Assembly: GCA_019237325.1 (NCBI GenBank)
Contig: JAFAHI010000744.1
Location: 1 to 33,131, forward strand
Direction: 5' to 3'
Source of the DNA: Verrucomicrobiota bacterium
GTDB lineage: Bacteria > Verrucomicrobiota > Verrucomicrobiia > Chthoniobacterales > JAFAMB01
Length of the DNA stretch: 33,131 bases
In this document: positions 15,731 through 23,931 of the stretch, in pieces
How the letters are laid out: each line of letters opens with the position of its first letter
How positions within the stretch are numbered: position 1 is the first letter of the stretch
Program-made: the position numbers and the translations under genes
The notes under the pieces: model-generated
Database searches by the model: none
Told to the model about the DNA's origin: nothing
What the model saw: the letters and a program-made list of their open reading frames with translations, nothing else

Positions 15731-17279
15731 AGCCGGAGACGAGTTAGTTAGTTTTCGTACTTGGATCGCTGTGCTCGGTACCATTCTCGGCGCCTTCATG
15801 GCGGTGCTCGACATCCAGATTACCAATTCTTCCTTGAGAGAAATCACAGGAGGGATTGCTGCAACTTCAGTTGAAGCCTCCTGGATATCAACCTCCTACT
15901 TGATCGGTGAGATCATCACGATTCCGCTCACCGCTTGGCTGTCGCGAGTTTTTGGCGTCCGTTGGTACCTGGTTGGCAACGTCTTGCTCTTTCTGCTGTT
16001 TTCTGGTCTCTGCGGTACCTCCACCGAATTGACGCAAATGGTGATTTATCGATCGCTTCAGGGATTCACCGGTGGCGTCATGATCCCAATGTCGTTTGCG
16101 GTGGTTAACACCAAGTTACCTCCATCGAAAAGGCCGTTAGGGCTGGCGCTTTTTGGCGTCACGGCGACCATGGGACCGGCCATCGGACCTTACGTTGGAG
16201 GATATCTGACGGACGTTTTTGGGTGGCAGATGGATTTCTACATTAATTTCTTCCCTGGTGCTCTGATGCTGGCTTCGGTTCTCTATGCGATTGACCCGCA
16301 ACCGTTGAATCTTAAACTCCTGAAGCAGGGTGACTGGTTCGGGATCGCGGCCATGGCAATCGGTCTTGGCTCTTTCATCGCCTTTCTAGAGGAAGGCCAA
16401 AATGAGGATTGGTTCACGAGTGTCTTTATCCAACGTTGCTTCGCGTTGGCCGTCATCTTTATTCCAACCTATTTAATTATAGAGTTAGTCCGAAAGCATC
16501 CTGTGGTTAACCTTCGGCTGTTGACCAACCGTAATTTAGCTTTGAGTTGCGTGGTGAACTTTGTTATGGGCGCAGCCCTGTATGGCTCGGTTTATTTGTT
16601 GCCCCAGTATATGGAGCAAGTGCAACAATACAGCGCCAGCCAGACCGGTGCCGCTATGGTGTTAATCGGATTGCCCCAACTCGCGATATTTCCGTTTGTG
16701 CCCCGGTTGATGAAGATCTTCGATCTGCGTTTGCTGGTATTTGTGGGCGCCGCCATTTTCGGAGCTAGCTGTTTTCTCAATACGCATATGGCGACGGAGT
16801 CTGGCGGCCCGCAATTCCAGCTGGCTAATCTGGTGCGGGCAATTGGTCAGCCATTCACGATTGTGCCGCTCTCTGCCATTGCCACGGCGGGTCTGGCAGC
16901 GCGAGATCAGACGGATGGATCGGCCTTATTTAATATTCTGCGCAACTTAGGCGGTAGTGTCGGTACTGCTCTGCTCAGCACGATGATTACACAGCGCGAG
17001 CAGTTTCATGATGAGAGGATCGGAGAGAGTGTCACCCCTTATAGCCTCTACGTTCAAGGGTTTCTTCGGGTGCAGTCATCGCAGAACTTGCTACATGGTG
17101 GAGATCCGCACTTGGCGATGATGCGGGCGTACAAAACGCTTCAAGCCGCAATTCAGGGGCCATCCTTTGTAATGGCTTTCAGCGAATGTTTCCTAATAGT
17201 TGGCTCCTTGCTTTTGGCGGGTTCAATACTGATCTGGTTTTGTCGAAAACCGAATCCGGAAGCGTCGCCGGGTGAATGA
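15723..17279 (+). CDS. DHA2-family (EmrB/QacA-type) MFS drug:H+ antiporter
   Basis: This is a 518-aa inner-membrane transporter with about 14 predicted hydrophobic segments. It opens with the helix-1 motif TILGAFMAVLDIQITNSSL, where the D1 motif LDIQITN is typical of EmrB-like pumps, followed by SWISTSYLIGEIITIPLTAW. The helix-4 and helix-5 region shows the antiporter motif GPAIGPYVGGYLTDVFGWQ. It is the third gene of the HlyD / NodT / MFS operon and overlaps the NodT stop by 8 nt. The natural substrate is unknown; EmrAB-type systems extrude hydrophobic compounds. A hairpin-cluster repeat follows the stop codon by 66 nt. Confidence 0.94.
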   Translation: MAEAGDELVSFRTWIAVLGTILGAFMAVLDIQITNSSLREITGGIAATSVEASWISTSYLIGEIITIPLTAWLSRVFGVRWYLVGNVLLFLLFSGLCGTSTELTQMVIYRSLQGFTGGVMIPMSFAVVNTKLPPSKRPLGLALFGVTATMGPAIGPYVGGYLTDVFGWQMDFYINFFPGALMLASVLYAIDPQPLNLKLLKQGDWFGIAAMAIGLGSFIAFLEEGQNEDWFTSVFIQRCFALAVIFIPTYLIIELVRKHPVVNLRLLTNRNLALSCVVNFVMGAALYGSVYLLPQYMEQVQQYSASQTGAAMVLIGLPQLAIFPFVPRLMKIFDLRLLVFVGAAIFGASCFLNTHMATESGGPQFQLANLVRAIGQPFTIVPLSAIATAGLAARDQTDGSALFNILRNLGGSVGTALLSTMITQREQFHDERIGESVTPYSLYVQGFLRVQSSQNLLHGGDPHLAMMRAYKTLQAAIQGPSFVMAFSECFLIVGSLLLAGSILIWFCRKPNPEASPGE

Positions 17280-17345
17280 TTCTGTGCTGGTTTTTTCTGA
17301 ATCATTCCTGAGCACGGAATTTTGAACAGGAGCTCGCAGAGGTTT

Positions 17346-17524
17346 AGCTCCGTAGGAGCGACATATTTATAGCAACGCCAATTTGTACGCGATTAGCTCC
17401 GTTAGGAGCGGCATATAAGAGCGGGTACCCACAGTCTGGCAAACGTTCTAATTAGATGTCGCTCCTACAGAGCTAATCCCGTCCTTTGTGCCGTGAGCTA
17501 TAAATATTTCGCTCCTACGGAGCT
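17346..17524. repeat. Hairpin-cluster repeat, copy A (GCTCCGTAGGAGC family)
   Basis: The outer arms at 17346-17373 and 17497-17524 are inverted copies (AGCTCCGTAGGAGCG, then an AT-rich segment ending TTTATAGC). Inner arms near 17394-17414 and 17456-17475 repeat the same GCTCC-loop-GGAGC hairpin. The centre holds AAACGTT. The element has four small hairpins inside a larger cruciform-like fold. Related copies are at 23654-23830 and 30427-30677. It sits after the efflux operon and could act as a transcription end or mRNA 3' stabiliser. Confidence 0.75.
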
Positions 17525-17662
17525 GTTCCTTCGCTCTGCGTCCTCTGCGCCCTCCGGGTGAATGTCTTTTTTTACCTAGGAGACATACAAAGAACCCACC
17601 TACAAAGAACCATCAAAGACGAACTAAGCTGAGGAAGAACTCAAAGAACGAAAGCAGGTTTC
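17525..17662. other. Intergenic remainder with a relic of the CCTCTGCG repeat family
   Basis: The segment 17531-17560 (GCTCTGCGTCCTCTGCGCCC) matches the ends of the 92-bp repeats around the GxxExxY gene. It is followed by an AAAGAAC-rich stretch (17588-17652) leading to the next start. No coding potential is seen. Together with copy A this explains the roughly 380-bp gap. Confidence 0.4.
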
Positions 17663-19492
17663 ATGGCAGAAGAATCCAACAAGTCGTCAAATGCGACCCC
17701 GAGCCCGTCAAAATCTGGTGCCTCGCCGCGGCTGGGACCGCAGATCTTAATGATGTCCCGTGCCTTATTCGCATCGCCGCAACGCAATAAGATTATATTT
17801 CTGGCTATCGCTTTAGTCGCGGTTATTGGCGCAACTGCTTATGGTCAAATCAGGCTTAATGCTTGGAACCAGCCTTTTTACGACGCGCTTTCCCGTAAAA
17901 ATATCGGAGCATTTTTTTCTCAACTCATCGTTTTTGGTTTTATTGCCTGCGGCCTTTTGATCCTGAACGTCGCCAAGACCTGGTTCAGCCTAAAGTCCAC
18001 GATCGTACTCCGCGAAGGCCTGGTGCGGGATCTGTTTGATCAATGGCTCAAACCGGGACGGGCCTTTCGTCTCTCAGACGCCGGTGACATTGGCAATAAT
18101 CCGGACCAACGCATTCACGAGGATGCCCGTCATCTATGCGAACTGTCAGCATCACTCGTTATCGGACTCTTGGAGTCATCGCTCCTCCTTGGCAGTTTTA
18201 TCGGCGTCCTGTGGATGCTCTCTGGGAATGTGACCTTCCATTTCAACGGACGGAGTTTCGGCATTCCGGGATATATGGTTTGGACTGCTCTTATCTACGC
18301 AGGCACGGCCTCTTGGCTCAGCTGGCTTGTAGGCCGTCCGCTGATTCAGCTGAATGCGCAACACTACGCCCAGGAAGCGGAATTGCGCTTCGCACTGGTG
18401 TGGCTCAACGAACATATTGACAGCGTCGCGCTATATGGCGGCGAAGATGATGAAAAGCAGCGCCTTGGGGTTGCTCTTGAGACGGTGCTGCGGATTATGG
18501 GACGAATCGTGGGCGCCAGCACCCGGCTCACCTGGATCACATCGGGTTACGGTTGGTCCACGATTGTTGTGCCCATTCTCCTCGCTGCTCCTGGATACTT
18601 CGGGGGCGGCCTTTCATTCGGTGCGTTAATGATGTCGGTCGGCGCCTTTAACCAGGTGCAACAAGCCCTTCGCTGGTTTATCGACAATTTCAATGCCATT
18701 GCCGATTGGCGCGCCACATTGCTGCGTATCGCCACCTTCCGGCAAGCGTTGGTTGCAGTCGAGACGGTTGGCGCGAACGAAAAACAGATCGAATTTTCGG
18801 AGGCGTCTGATAACAAAATCGTACTCGAGAACCTGGAGATCGCGACCCCGACCGGATGCGCCAAGCTGGATCAGCCGCATGTCGAGATTGCGCAAGGTGA
18901 GCGCGTACTCATTTCGGGTGAGTCCGGCGCCGGCAAGACGATTCTTTTCCGAACGATCGCCGGTCTGTGGCGCTGGGGGATGGGCCAGGTCACGCTTCCT
19001 AAGGGGCACGCGGTAATGTTCATGCCGCGCCAGCCCTATGTACCTTTGGGAACATTGCGAGCGGCGTTGGCCTATCCGTCCGACCAGGTTTCACACAGTG
19101 ACGAAGAGCTGGCAGCCGCGCTTCGATCGGCAGGGTTAGATCGTTTGAGTTCTGCAATCGACCACGTCGAGCGCTGGGATAAAGAGCTTAGTTTTGATGA
19201 ACAACAACGCTTGGTGTTCACGCGTATGCTGCTCCACAAACCTCACTGTGTCGTGATTGACGAAGCGCTCGACACCTTGGATGACGCAACTCGGGAATGC
19301 ATTATCCAGTTGCTAAATAGCGAGATGAAAGACACGGCCGTTATCAATATCGGCCGGGCCGCCTCAAACGATCATTTTTTCACGCGAATTCTCAAGCTTA
19401 TCAAGGAACCGGCTGGAAGGTGTTTTATGCCCGACCTCAGTTCCTATGGCTTCGGCCGGACAGCGGAAGCGGTGGGCAGTTCTGGCGGGTGA
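17663..19492 (+). CDS. YddA-like ABC half-transporter A (SbmA/BacA-type membrane domain plus ATPase)
   Basis: This is a 609-aa protein of the ABC_membrane_2 type. Residues about 40-350 form the SbmA/BacA-like membrane domain with family motifs WNQPFYDALSRKN and NNPDQRIHEDA. The ATPase spans about 385-590, with Walker A GESGAGKT (419-426) and an intact Walker B glutamate in VVIDE (E534). The signature reads LSFDEQQ, with D512 where related proteins have glycine, and the switch histidine is replaced: NIGRAAS puts R565 where GHR is expected. These changes should damage its own ATP sites as a homodimer. The paralogue at 21885-23651 has the reciprocal defect. Relatives are linked to peptide or cobalamin transport, but the substrate here is not readable. 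The start ATG 17663 has only a weak AGG upstream. Confidence 0.88.
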   Translation: MAEESNKSSNATPSPSKSGASPRLGPQILMMSRALFASPQRNKIIFLAIALVAVIGATAYGQIRLNAWNQPFYDALSRKNIGAFFSQLIVFGFIACGLLILNVAKTWFSLKSTIVLREGLVRDLFDQWLKPGRAFRLSDAGDIGNNPDQRIHEDARHLCELSASLVIGLLESSLLLGSFIGVLWMLSGNVTFHFNGRSFGIPGYMVWTALIYAGTASWLSWLVGRPLIQLNAQHYAQEAELRFALVWLNEHIDSVALYGGEDDEKQRLGVALETVLRIMGRIVGASTRLTWITSGYGWSTIVVPILLAAPGYFGGGLSFGALMMSVGAFNQVQQALRWFIDNFNAIADWRATLLRIATFRQALVAVETVGANEKQIEFSEASDNKIVLENLEIATPTGCAKLDQPHVEIAQGERVLISGESGAGKTILFRTIAGLWRWGMGQVTLPKGHAVMFMPRQPYVPLGTLRAALAYPSDQVSHSDEELAAALRSAGLDRLSSAIDHVERWDKELSFDEQQRLVFTRMLLHKPHCVVIDEALDTLDDATRECIIQLLNSEMKDTAVINIGRAASNDHFFTRILKLIKEPAGRCFMPDLSSYGFGRTAEAVGSSGG

Positions 19493-19536
19493 AAAACGGA
19501 GGAGCAGTATGGGTTTCGATGCCGGGACGACGCCCC

Positions 19537-19737
19537 GGTAGCGGCGACTGTCCATGAGGCTATATGGTATGCCCCAATTTATCATCCTAACGAAGGGACA
19601 GGTGTATCTAAACTCAACGCGCAGTCGCCATCCGAGCGTTAATGGCGACTGCGTTCTCAGGCTAGCAACACCTGTCGCTTCGATATCAGCACGGTTTTAA
19701 GACACACGGTCAGGCCTCATGGACAGTCGCCGCTACC
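19537..19737. mobile_element. 201-bp terminal-inverted-repeat element, copy 2
   Basis: The 24-nt termini 19537-19560 and 19714-19737 are perfect inverted repeats, extending to CCGG at the outside (19535-19739). The internal stem pairs GCAGTCGCCAT with ATGGCGACTG across a loop. It is the relative of 12335-12537. It fills the gap between ABC half-transporter A and the GH43 gene, and its right end supplies the GH43 stop codon and last codons. No coding capacity is present. Confidence 0.75.
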
Positions 19738-21750
19738 GGCGGGCAGCCGCGCGTCCCCCCCGGCGTTCGGACAGGTCACTACCACATAATCAAAATGCGA
19801 ATCAAAGCCGGTACCGCCCATTGAAATCAGCCCGACGCGCGCACCGTTGCCCAGCGAATGAGTCCAAGTTCCGCCCCGTACCCAGTCCTGACCGGAGGCT
19901 CTCGTGTAACCCGTGTAATATTCGACGTTCTTATGAAGGTGCCGGACGATTCGCAAATGAGTCCAATCCCCCGGAGTTCCAATCACCATGTTTCCGTACT
20001 CCTGCTTCAGCCCATCTGGTGATGGGCAAGCCTTGGCAAATTCTGTCTGCCGAGTTTCCCAGATCGAAACCACAACCAACTTGATGAAATGCGTGAGCTG
20101 GTCATAAACGATTAAGCCGCCTTGCACAAAATTGTGGCAAGTACCGTCGGTTGGCACATCGAGCCTGACGCGAGTTTCTATCATCCATTCACCAGGAGGA
20201 AGTTCGCGGGTCAGGATCGAAGCTCTCTTGGACCCTTTGTGGAGATCCGCGCGTTGAGTTTGAAACACGAAGCAGCTTTTCGTGACCCGAAAAGCACTCG
20301 ATTTCGGAGGCCGCACCCAGCTCCATTCCTTGCTTAGGCTGGAGCCTTCGAAATCTTCATACCAAAAACTGTCGGGCTGCCATCCGCGGAGCGCTGCCTC
20401 GCTAGCGAGGCCGACAGGGGAAGATCGGAGCTCAATCCGAAAAGCCCGCCGCGCCGCTTCGGCGTTCGGCGTTTGGTCCCGCGCCTGCGGGAGCGTTTGG
20501 CGCTTACATGATTCATCGCTTGGCTGCGCAACCGGTCCGGGTTGCGCATCTTCGGAGGGACCGCTGCTGACTACCGGCCAACCGTCCGCCCAATCGATTC
20601 GATCCATTAAGAGGATTCGCTTTTGCTCCTTGCGCTTCTTGGCTTCATTCCCGTCGTTAAAAAACGGGTCGTTTTGATCCGTCGCGTGATAGAGCATCCA
20701 GCTTTGCCCGGCAAAATCTTCGACCACGCACTCATGTCCCGGACCGACCCAGCGATTACCATTCTGGGTCAGCACGGGTGTACCACCAACCCGGCCGTCG
20801 AGTAACGAATTACCGTTTCGATCAAGATAGGGGCCTAGCGGGTGCCGCGATCTACCGCAAAACACCGCATATCCAGTCAAGCGGCCATTACACGCGTTTG
20901 TGGCTGATGCCAGCAGGTAGTAGTACCCATGCCGCCGGATCACGTTGGCAGCCTCATAACGATGAGGTGCGGTGATCGGTCTTTCGCTGCTTGGGTCCGA
21001 GGACAAGCCATTCGGTGTCAAAACCCGTGCCGAAATTCCGCCAAGATAACTTCCATAAAATAGGTACCGCGTACCGGTAGCGTCCGGCACAATGGCAGGA
21101 TCGTAACACCAGCGCATTGCTCCTCGCGTACCGGGTCCACAATGCGGTTCAACGACCGGCGTGGCGGCCTCCGTCCATGGACCCAGAGGATGGTCGCTGG
21201 TGGCTACTCCAATGGCCGTGCCTGGAAAAACCGTTCTGGTCACGACGTAATAGAGATGGTACCGGCCGCAAAAGTACTGAATCTCGGGCGCCCAAAGCTG
21301 CGTTCCCAAGGTGCTATAGCGAGGCGGGCAAGACAACGCATCTCCCTGATATTCCCAGCGAACCAGATCAAAGGAACGATAGATTGGTAACCAGTGATAT
21401 CGGAGGTTGCCGGTGCTGTCTCGATCCGTCTCGTTTAGAGCTCCGCCCGTGCAATAGAGATACCAATAAGGATCACCCGGAGTTCGACTTCGAATCACGG
21501 CGGGGTCGGGACACTGCTGTGCGGCGCCTACCGGGGTGCTCATTGGTAGCGGGTTCCGGTAGATTCTCGCCCGATATTCAGAGAGCTTCGTCCTTGAGCT
21601 TCCGTGTAGCGCTGCCTCGCTTCCTCCGTCGTCCGGCCCAGCCGGTCTATGGCGGACAAGTGCGAGGCCGACCGATTCTGAGCCTGAAACTAAGCCGGAC
21701 GACATAAACTGCAGTGATGCATCGGCCGATGCCTTTAGCACGGCGGCCAC
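19717..21750 (-). CDS. GH43-like glycoside hydrolase with C-terminal concanavalin-like domain
   Basis: This protein has up to 677 aa. Residues about 75-395 form the five-bladed propeller of GH43-type arabinosidases/xylosidases: candidate base D82 (QCPDPAVI), pKa modulator D217 (RWCYDPAIV) and acid E266 (RYEAANVI), plus LWAPEIQYF and GYYYLLAS. Residues about 460-665 resemble a concanavalin-like module (FWYEDFEG, GEWMIETRV, GGLIVYDQ, GDWTHLRIVRH), as in DUF1349/xylosidase C-terminal domains. It probably trims arabinose- or xylose-containing polysaccharides. The frame begins with a GTG at 21750, but ATG 21543, just before the catalytic domain, is also plausible; no clear signal peptide is seen. 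Two short palindromic segments are read in frame, near residues 30-48 and between the domains. The last codons and stop lie in a repeat element, so the original C-terminus may be lost. Confidence 0.87.
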   Translation of the reverse strand: MAAVLKASADASLQFMSSGLVSGSESVGLALVRHRPAGPDDGGSEAALHGSSRTKLSEYRARIYRNPLPMSTPVGAAQQCPDPAVIRSRTPGDPYWYLYCTGGALNETDRDSTGNLRYHWLPIYRSFDLVRWEYQGDALSCPPRYSTLGTQLWAPEIQYFCGRYHLYYVVTRTVFPGTAIGVATSDHPLGPWTEAATPVVEPHCGPGTRGAMRWCYDPAIVPDATGTRYLFYGSYLGGISARVLTPNGLSSDPSSERPITAPHRYEAANVIRRHGYYYLLASATNACNGRLTGYAVFCGRSRHPLGPYLDRNGNSLLDGRVGGTPVLTQNGNRWVGPGHECVVEDFAGQSWMLYHATDQNDPFFNDGNEAKKRKEQKRILLMDRIDWADGWPVVSSGPSEDAQPGPVAQPSDESCKRQTLPQARDQTPNAEAARRAFRIELRSSPVGLASEAALRGWQPDSFWYEDFEGSSLSKEWSWVRPPKSSAFRVTKSCFVFQTQRADLHKGSKRASILTRELPPGEWMIETRVRLDVPTDGTCHNFVQGGLIVYDQLTHFIKLVVVSIWETRQTEFAKACPSPDGLKQEYGNMVIGTPGDWTHLRIVRHLHKNVEYYTGYTRASGQDWVRGGTWTHSLGNGARVGLISMGGTGFDSHFDYVVVTCPNAGGDARLPAGSGDCP

Positions 21751-21884
21751 ACAAATTGCTAGCAGTTTATCGGTTACCGATGTAAAAGATCAGGCGTTTA
21801 ACCCGATCAGAACGTGATCACGGATGTTGTAATTAATCCTGCTTTGGACGGCCGCCGGCATAGATTTATCAGCTCTCGCGGCGG
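21751..21884. promoter_or_regulatory. Divergent intergenic region with two palindromes
   Basis: These 134 nt separate the minus-strand GH43 gene and the plus-strand ABC half-transporter B. Two perfect dyads are present: ATCGGTTACCGAT (21769-21781) and CGTGATCACG (21813-21822). Both have the size and symmetry of operator sites for dimeric regulators, for example of the LacI or GntR type, but no regulator gene is adjacent. Promoter boxes are not assigned. Confidence 0.4.
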
Positions 21885-23651
21885 ATGACACAACGGGAGC
21901 TGCTGTCAGAGGTTTGGCGTCTAGCTAAGCCATATTGGACTAGTGAAGAAAAAGGACGCGCCTGGAGTCTGCTTCTTGCTGTCATCGGACTCAACCTCGG
22001 GACCGTGTATATCGGAGTGCGAATCAATGAATGGAACCGGGCGTTTTATAATGCGCTTCAAGGCCTCGACAGCTCCGAGTTGGTCCGACAAGTCGGCGTG
22101 TTTTGTGTTCTGGTGGTGTTCGCCACGGCAATTTCAGTCTACGCGGTCTACCTGAACCAGATGCTCTACCTCCGTTGGAGGCGATGGCTGACCCACAGAT
22201 ACTTAGCGGTGTGGTTGTCGGACCGCACCTATTATCAACTGCAGTTTTCAAGTACTACGGATAACCCGGATCAGCGTATTTCGGAGGATATCGAAAAATT
22301 CACCGCAGCTCTGATGAGTCTTTCGGTCGGCCTCATCACTGCGCTGGCATCGCTCGCCTCTTTTCTGGTGATCCTTTGGACCTTGTCTGGAGATATCGTG
22401 ATCCCGCTAGGCCATTTAGGCAGCATCCATCTTGCCGGGTTCCTGGTTTGGGCAGCCTTGCTCTACGCTGGGATTGGGACCTGGGCGACCGTGAAGCTAG
22501 GGCGTCCGCTGGTGGCTTTGAATTTTAATCGGCAACGCCATGAGGCTGACTTTCGTTTCAGCCTGGTACGATTCCGCGAGAATGCGGGGAGTGTTGCCTT
22601 CTATCGAGGGGAACGATCTGAACTCCGGATGTTTCATCGCCGGTACCAGAACGTATTTGAAAATTTCTTTCTGATCATGAGGAGGCAAAGAATCATGAGT
22701 TGGTTCACCTCTGGTTATGCTCAAATAGCACCCATTCTGCCGATGGTGCTGATTGCTCCTCATTATTTCAGCAAAATGATCGGCCTAGGCGGGCTGATGC
22801 AGGGAGTGAACGCATTCGCCAGCGTTCACACCTCCCTTTCGTTTATCATTACTAGCTATCCGGAAATTGCTTCCTTGCAGGCAGTTACTCAGAGATTGAG
22901 CAGCTTTGAAAAGAGTTTGCCGGAAATTCGCAAGGCTAGAGGTTCCCTGGATCGAATAAAGGTCCGGCAGAGTTCCAGCGTGAAGGGTGTGGTGATCCGG
23001 GAATTGGATCTGGATTCACCTTTGGGCGTCCCGCTTCTGCGCAGCGTCTCTTTCCAGGTGCAGAAAGGGGACGCCATTTTGATCAAGGGAGAGGCCGGGG
23101 TTGGCAAGAGTGCTTTGCTGCGAGCCATGGCTGGTCTTTGGCCGTTCGGCCAAGGGACGGTTGAGCTCGAACGAGGAGTAACCCTTTTTGTGCCACAGAC
23201 TTCCTATATTCCGCTGGGCAGCCTCGCTGAAACACTCGTTTATCCGGACGACGAAGCCGGAATGTCACGAGACGTGTTGGCAAAAGTCTTAGCGGCAGTG
23301 GGGTTGGATCCATTACTGGATCAACTAGAGGAGGACCGGAATTGGCATGAACGGTTATCTGCGGGTGAACAACAACGCCTGGCTTTTGCCCGAATTCTGT
23401 TGATCAAACCGGCCATTGTTTTTCTAGATGCTGCCACTTCGGCTCTCGATAATCGAGCCGAGGCGCACCTTTATGAGCTGCTTCGGAATGCGCCGTGGCA
23501 TCCCACCATTGTTAGTGCGAGTCACAGGCTGGACCTGCGCAGTTTTCACGATAAGATTCTTAATTTGGCTGATTTCAATCCGGTCGCTGCTTATCCAGCC
23601 GTTGAAAAAGCGAATCTATCTTTGGCGGCTGATTCAAACCAGAGTGGGTAA
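21885..23651 (+). CDS. YddA-like ABC half-transporter B (SbmA/BacA-type membrane domain plus ATPase)
   Basis: This 588-aa protein is a paralogue of the gene at 17663-19492. Its membrane domain has EWNRAFYNALQGLDSSEL and TDNPDQRISEDIEKF. The ATPase has Walker A GEAGVGKS (402-409), an intact signature LSAGEQQ (491-497) and an intact switch histidine H547 (SASHRL). Walker B is IVFLDAATSALD: the catalytic glutamate is replaced by A516 (codon GCT). As a homodimer it should hydrolyse ATP poorly. Paired with half-transporter A, its signature would complete A's intact Walker site, and the two defects would fall together in the second site. The start ATG 21885 lacks a clear Shine-Dalgarno. A hairpin-cluster repeat begins 2 nt after its stop. 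Confidence 0.88.
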   Translation: MTQRELLSEVWRLAKPYWTSEEKGRAWSLLLAVIGLNLGTVYIGVRINEWNRAFYNALQGLDSSELVRQVGVFCVLVVFATAISVYAVYLNQMLYLRWRRWLTHRYLAVWLSDRTYYQLQFSSTTDNPDQRISEDIEKFTAALMSLSVGLITALASLASFLVILWTLSGDIVIPLGHLGSIHLAGFLVWAALLYAGIGTWATVKLGRPLVALNFNRQRHEADFRFSLVRFRENAGSVAFYRGERSELRMFHRRYQNVFENFFLIMRRQRIMSWFTSGYAQIAPILPMVLIAPHYFSKMIGLGGLMQGVNAFASVHTSLSFIITSYPEIASLQAVTQRLSSFEKSLPEIRKARGSLDRIKVRQSSSVKGVVIRELDLDSPLGVPLLRSVSFQVQKGDAILIKGEAGVGKSALLRAMAGLWPFGQGTVELERGVTLFVPQTSYIPLGSLAETLVYPDDEAGMSRDVLAKVLAAVGLDPLLDQLEEDRNWHERLSAGEQQRLAFARILLIKPAIVFLDAATSALDNRAEAHLYELLRNAPWHPTIVSASHRLDLRSFHDKILNLADFNPVAAYPAVEKANLSLAADSNQSG

Positions 23652-23653
23652 CT

Positions 23654-23830
23654 AGCTCCGTAGGAGCGAGATCTTTATAGCCATGGCGATCTAATGCGCG
23701 ATGAGCTCCGTTAGGAGCGACATCTAAAAACGTTTCTCACGGTCAGCCAACACCCCAGATGAGATGGCGCTCCTACGGAGCTACTCCCGCTTTTGGGCCA
23801 CGAGCTATAAAGATTCGACTCCTACGGAGC
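23654..23830. repeat. Hairpin-cluster repeat, copy B (GCTCCGTAGGAGC family)
   Basis: The outer arms are 23654-23681 (AGCTCCGTAGGAGCG followed by an AT-rich piece ending TTTATAGC) and 23804-23830 in inverted form. The inner hairpins are near 23703-23720 and 23767-23782. The central AAACGTTTC is shared with copy C, and AAACGTT with copy A. It starts 2 nt after the stop of ABC half-transporter B, so it forms that gene's 3' untranslated region. The stretch 23831-23931 to the next gene shows nothing else recognisable. Confidence 0.75.
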
Positions 23831-23931
23831 CGTTTTTCAACAATCTGCTCTGGCGCTGCGATGGGCTACAACGGTCAATGATGACAGACTATGGCTTCCT
23901 CAAGTTCAGGCGAAAGATCCTTAACCGCCCC

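Noticed and set aside
17278-17322. Rho-independent terminator after the MFS gene
   Set aside because: ATTCTGTGCT and AGCACGGAAT can pair with one mismatch, but the loop is long and no U-run follows the stem, so it was not listed as a feature.
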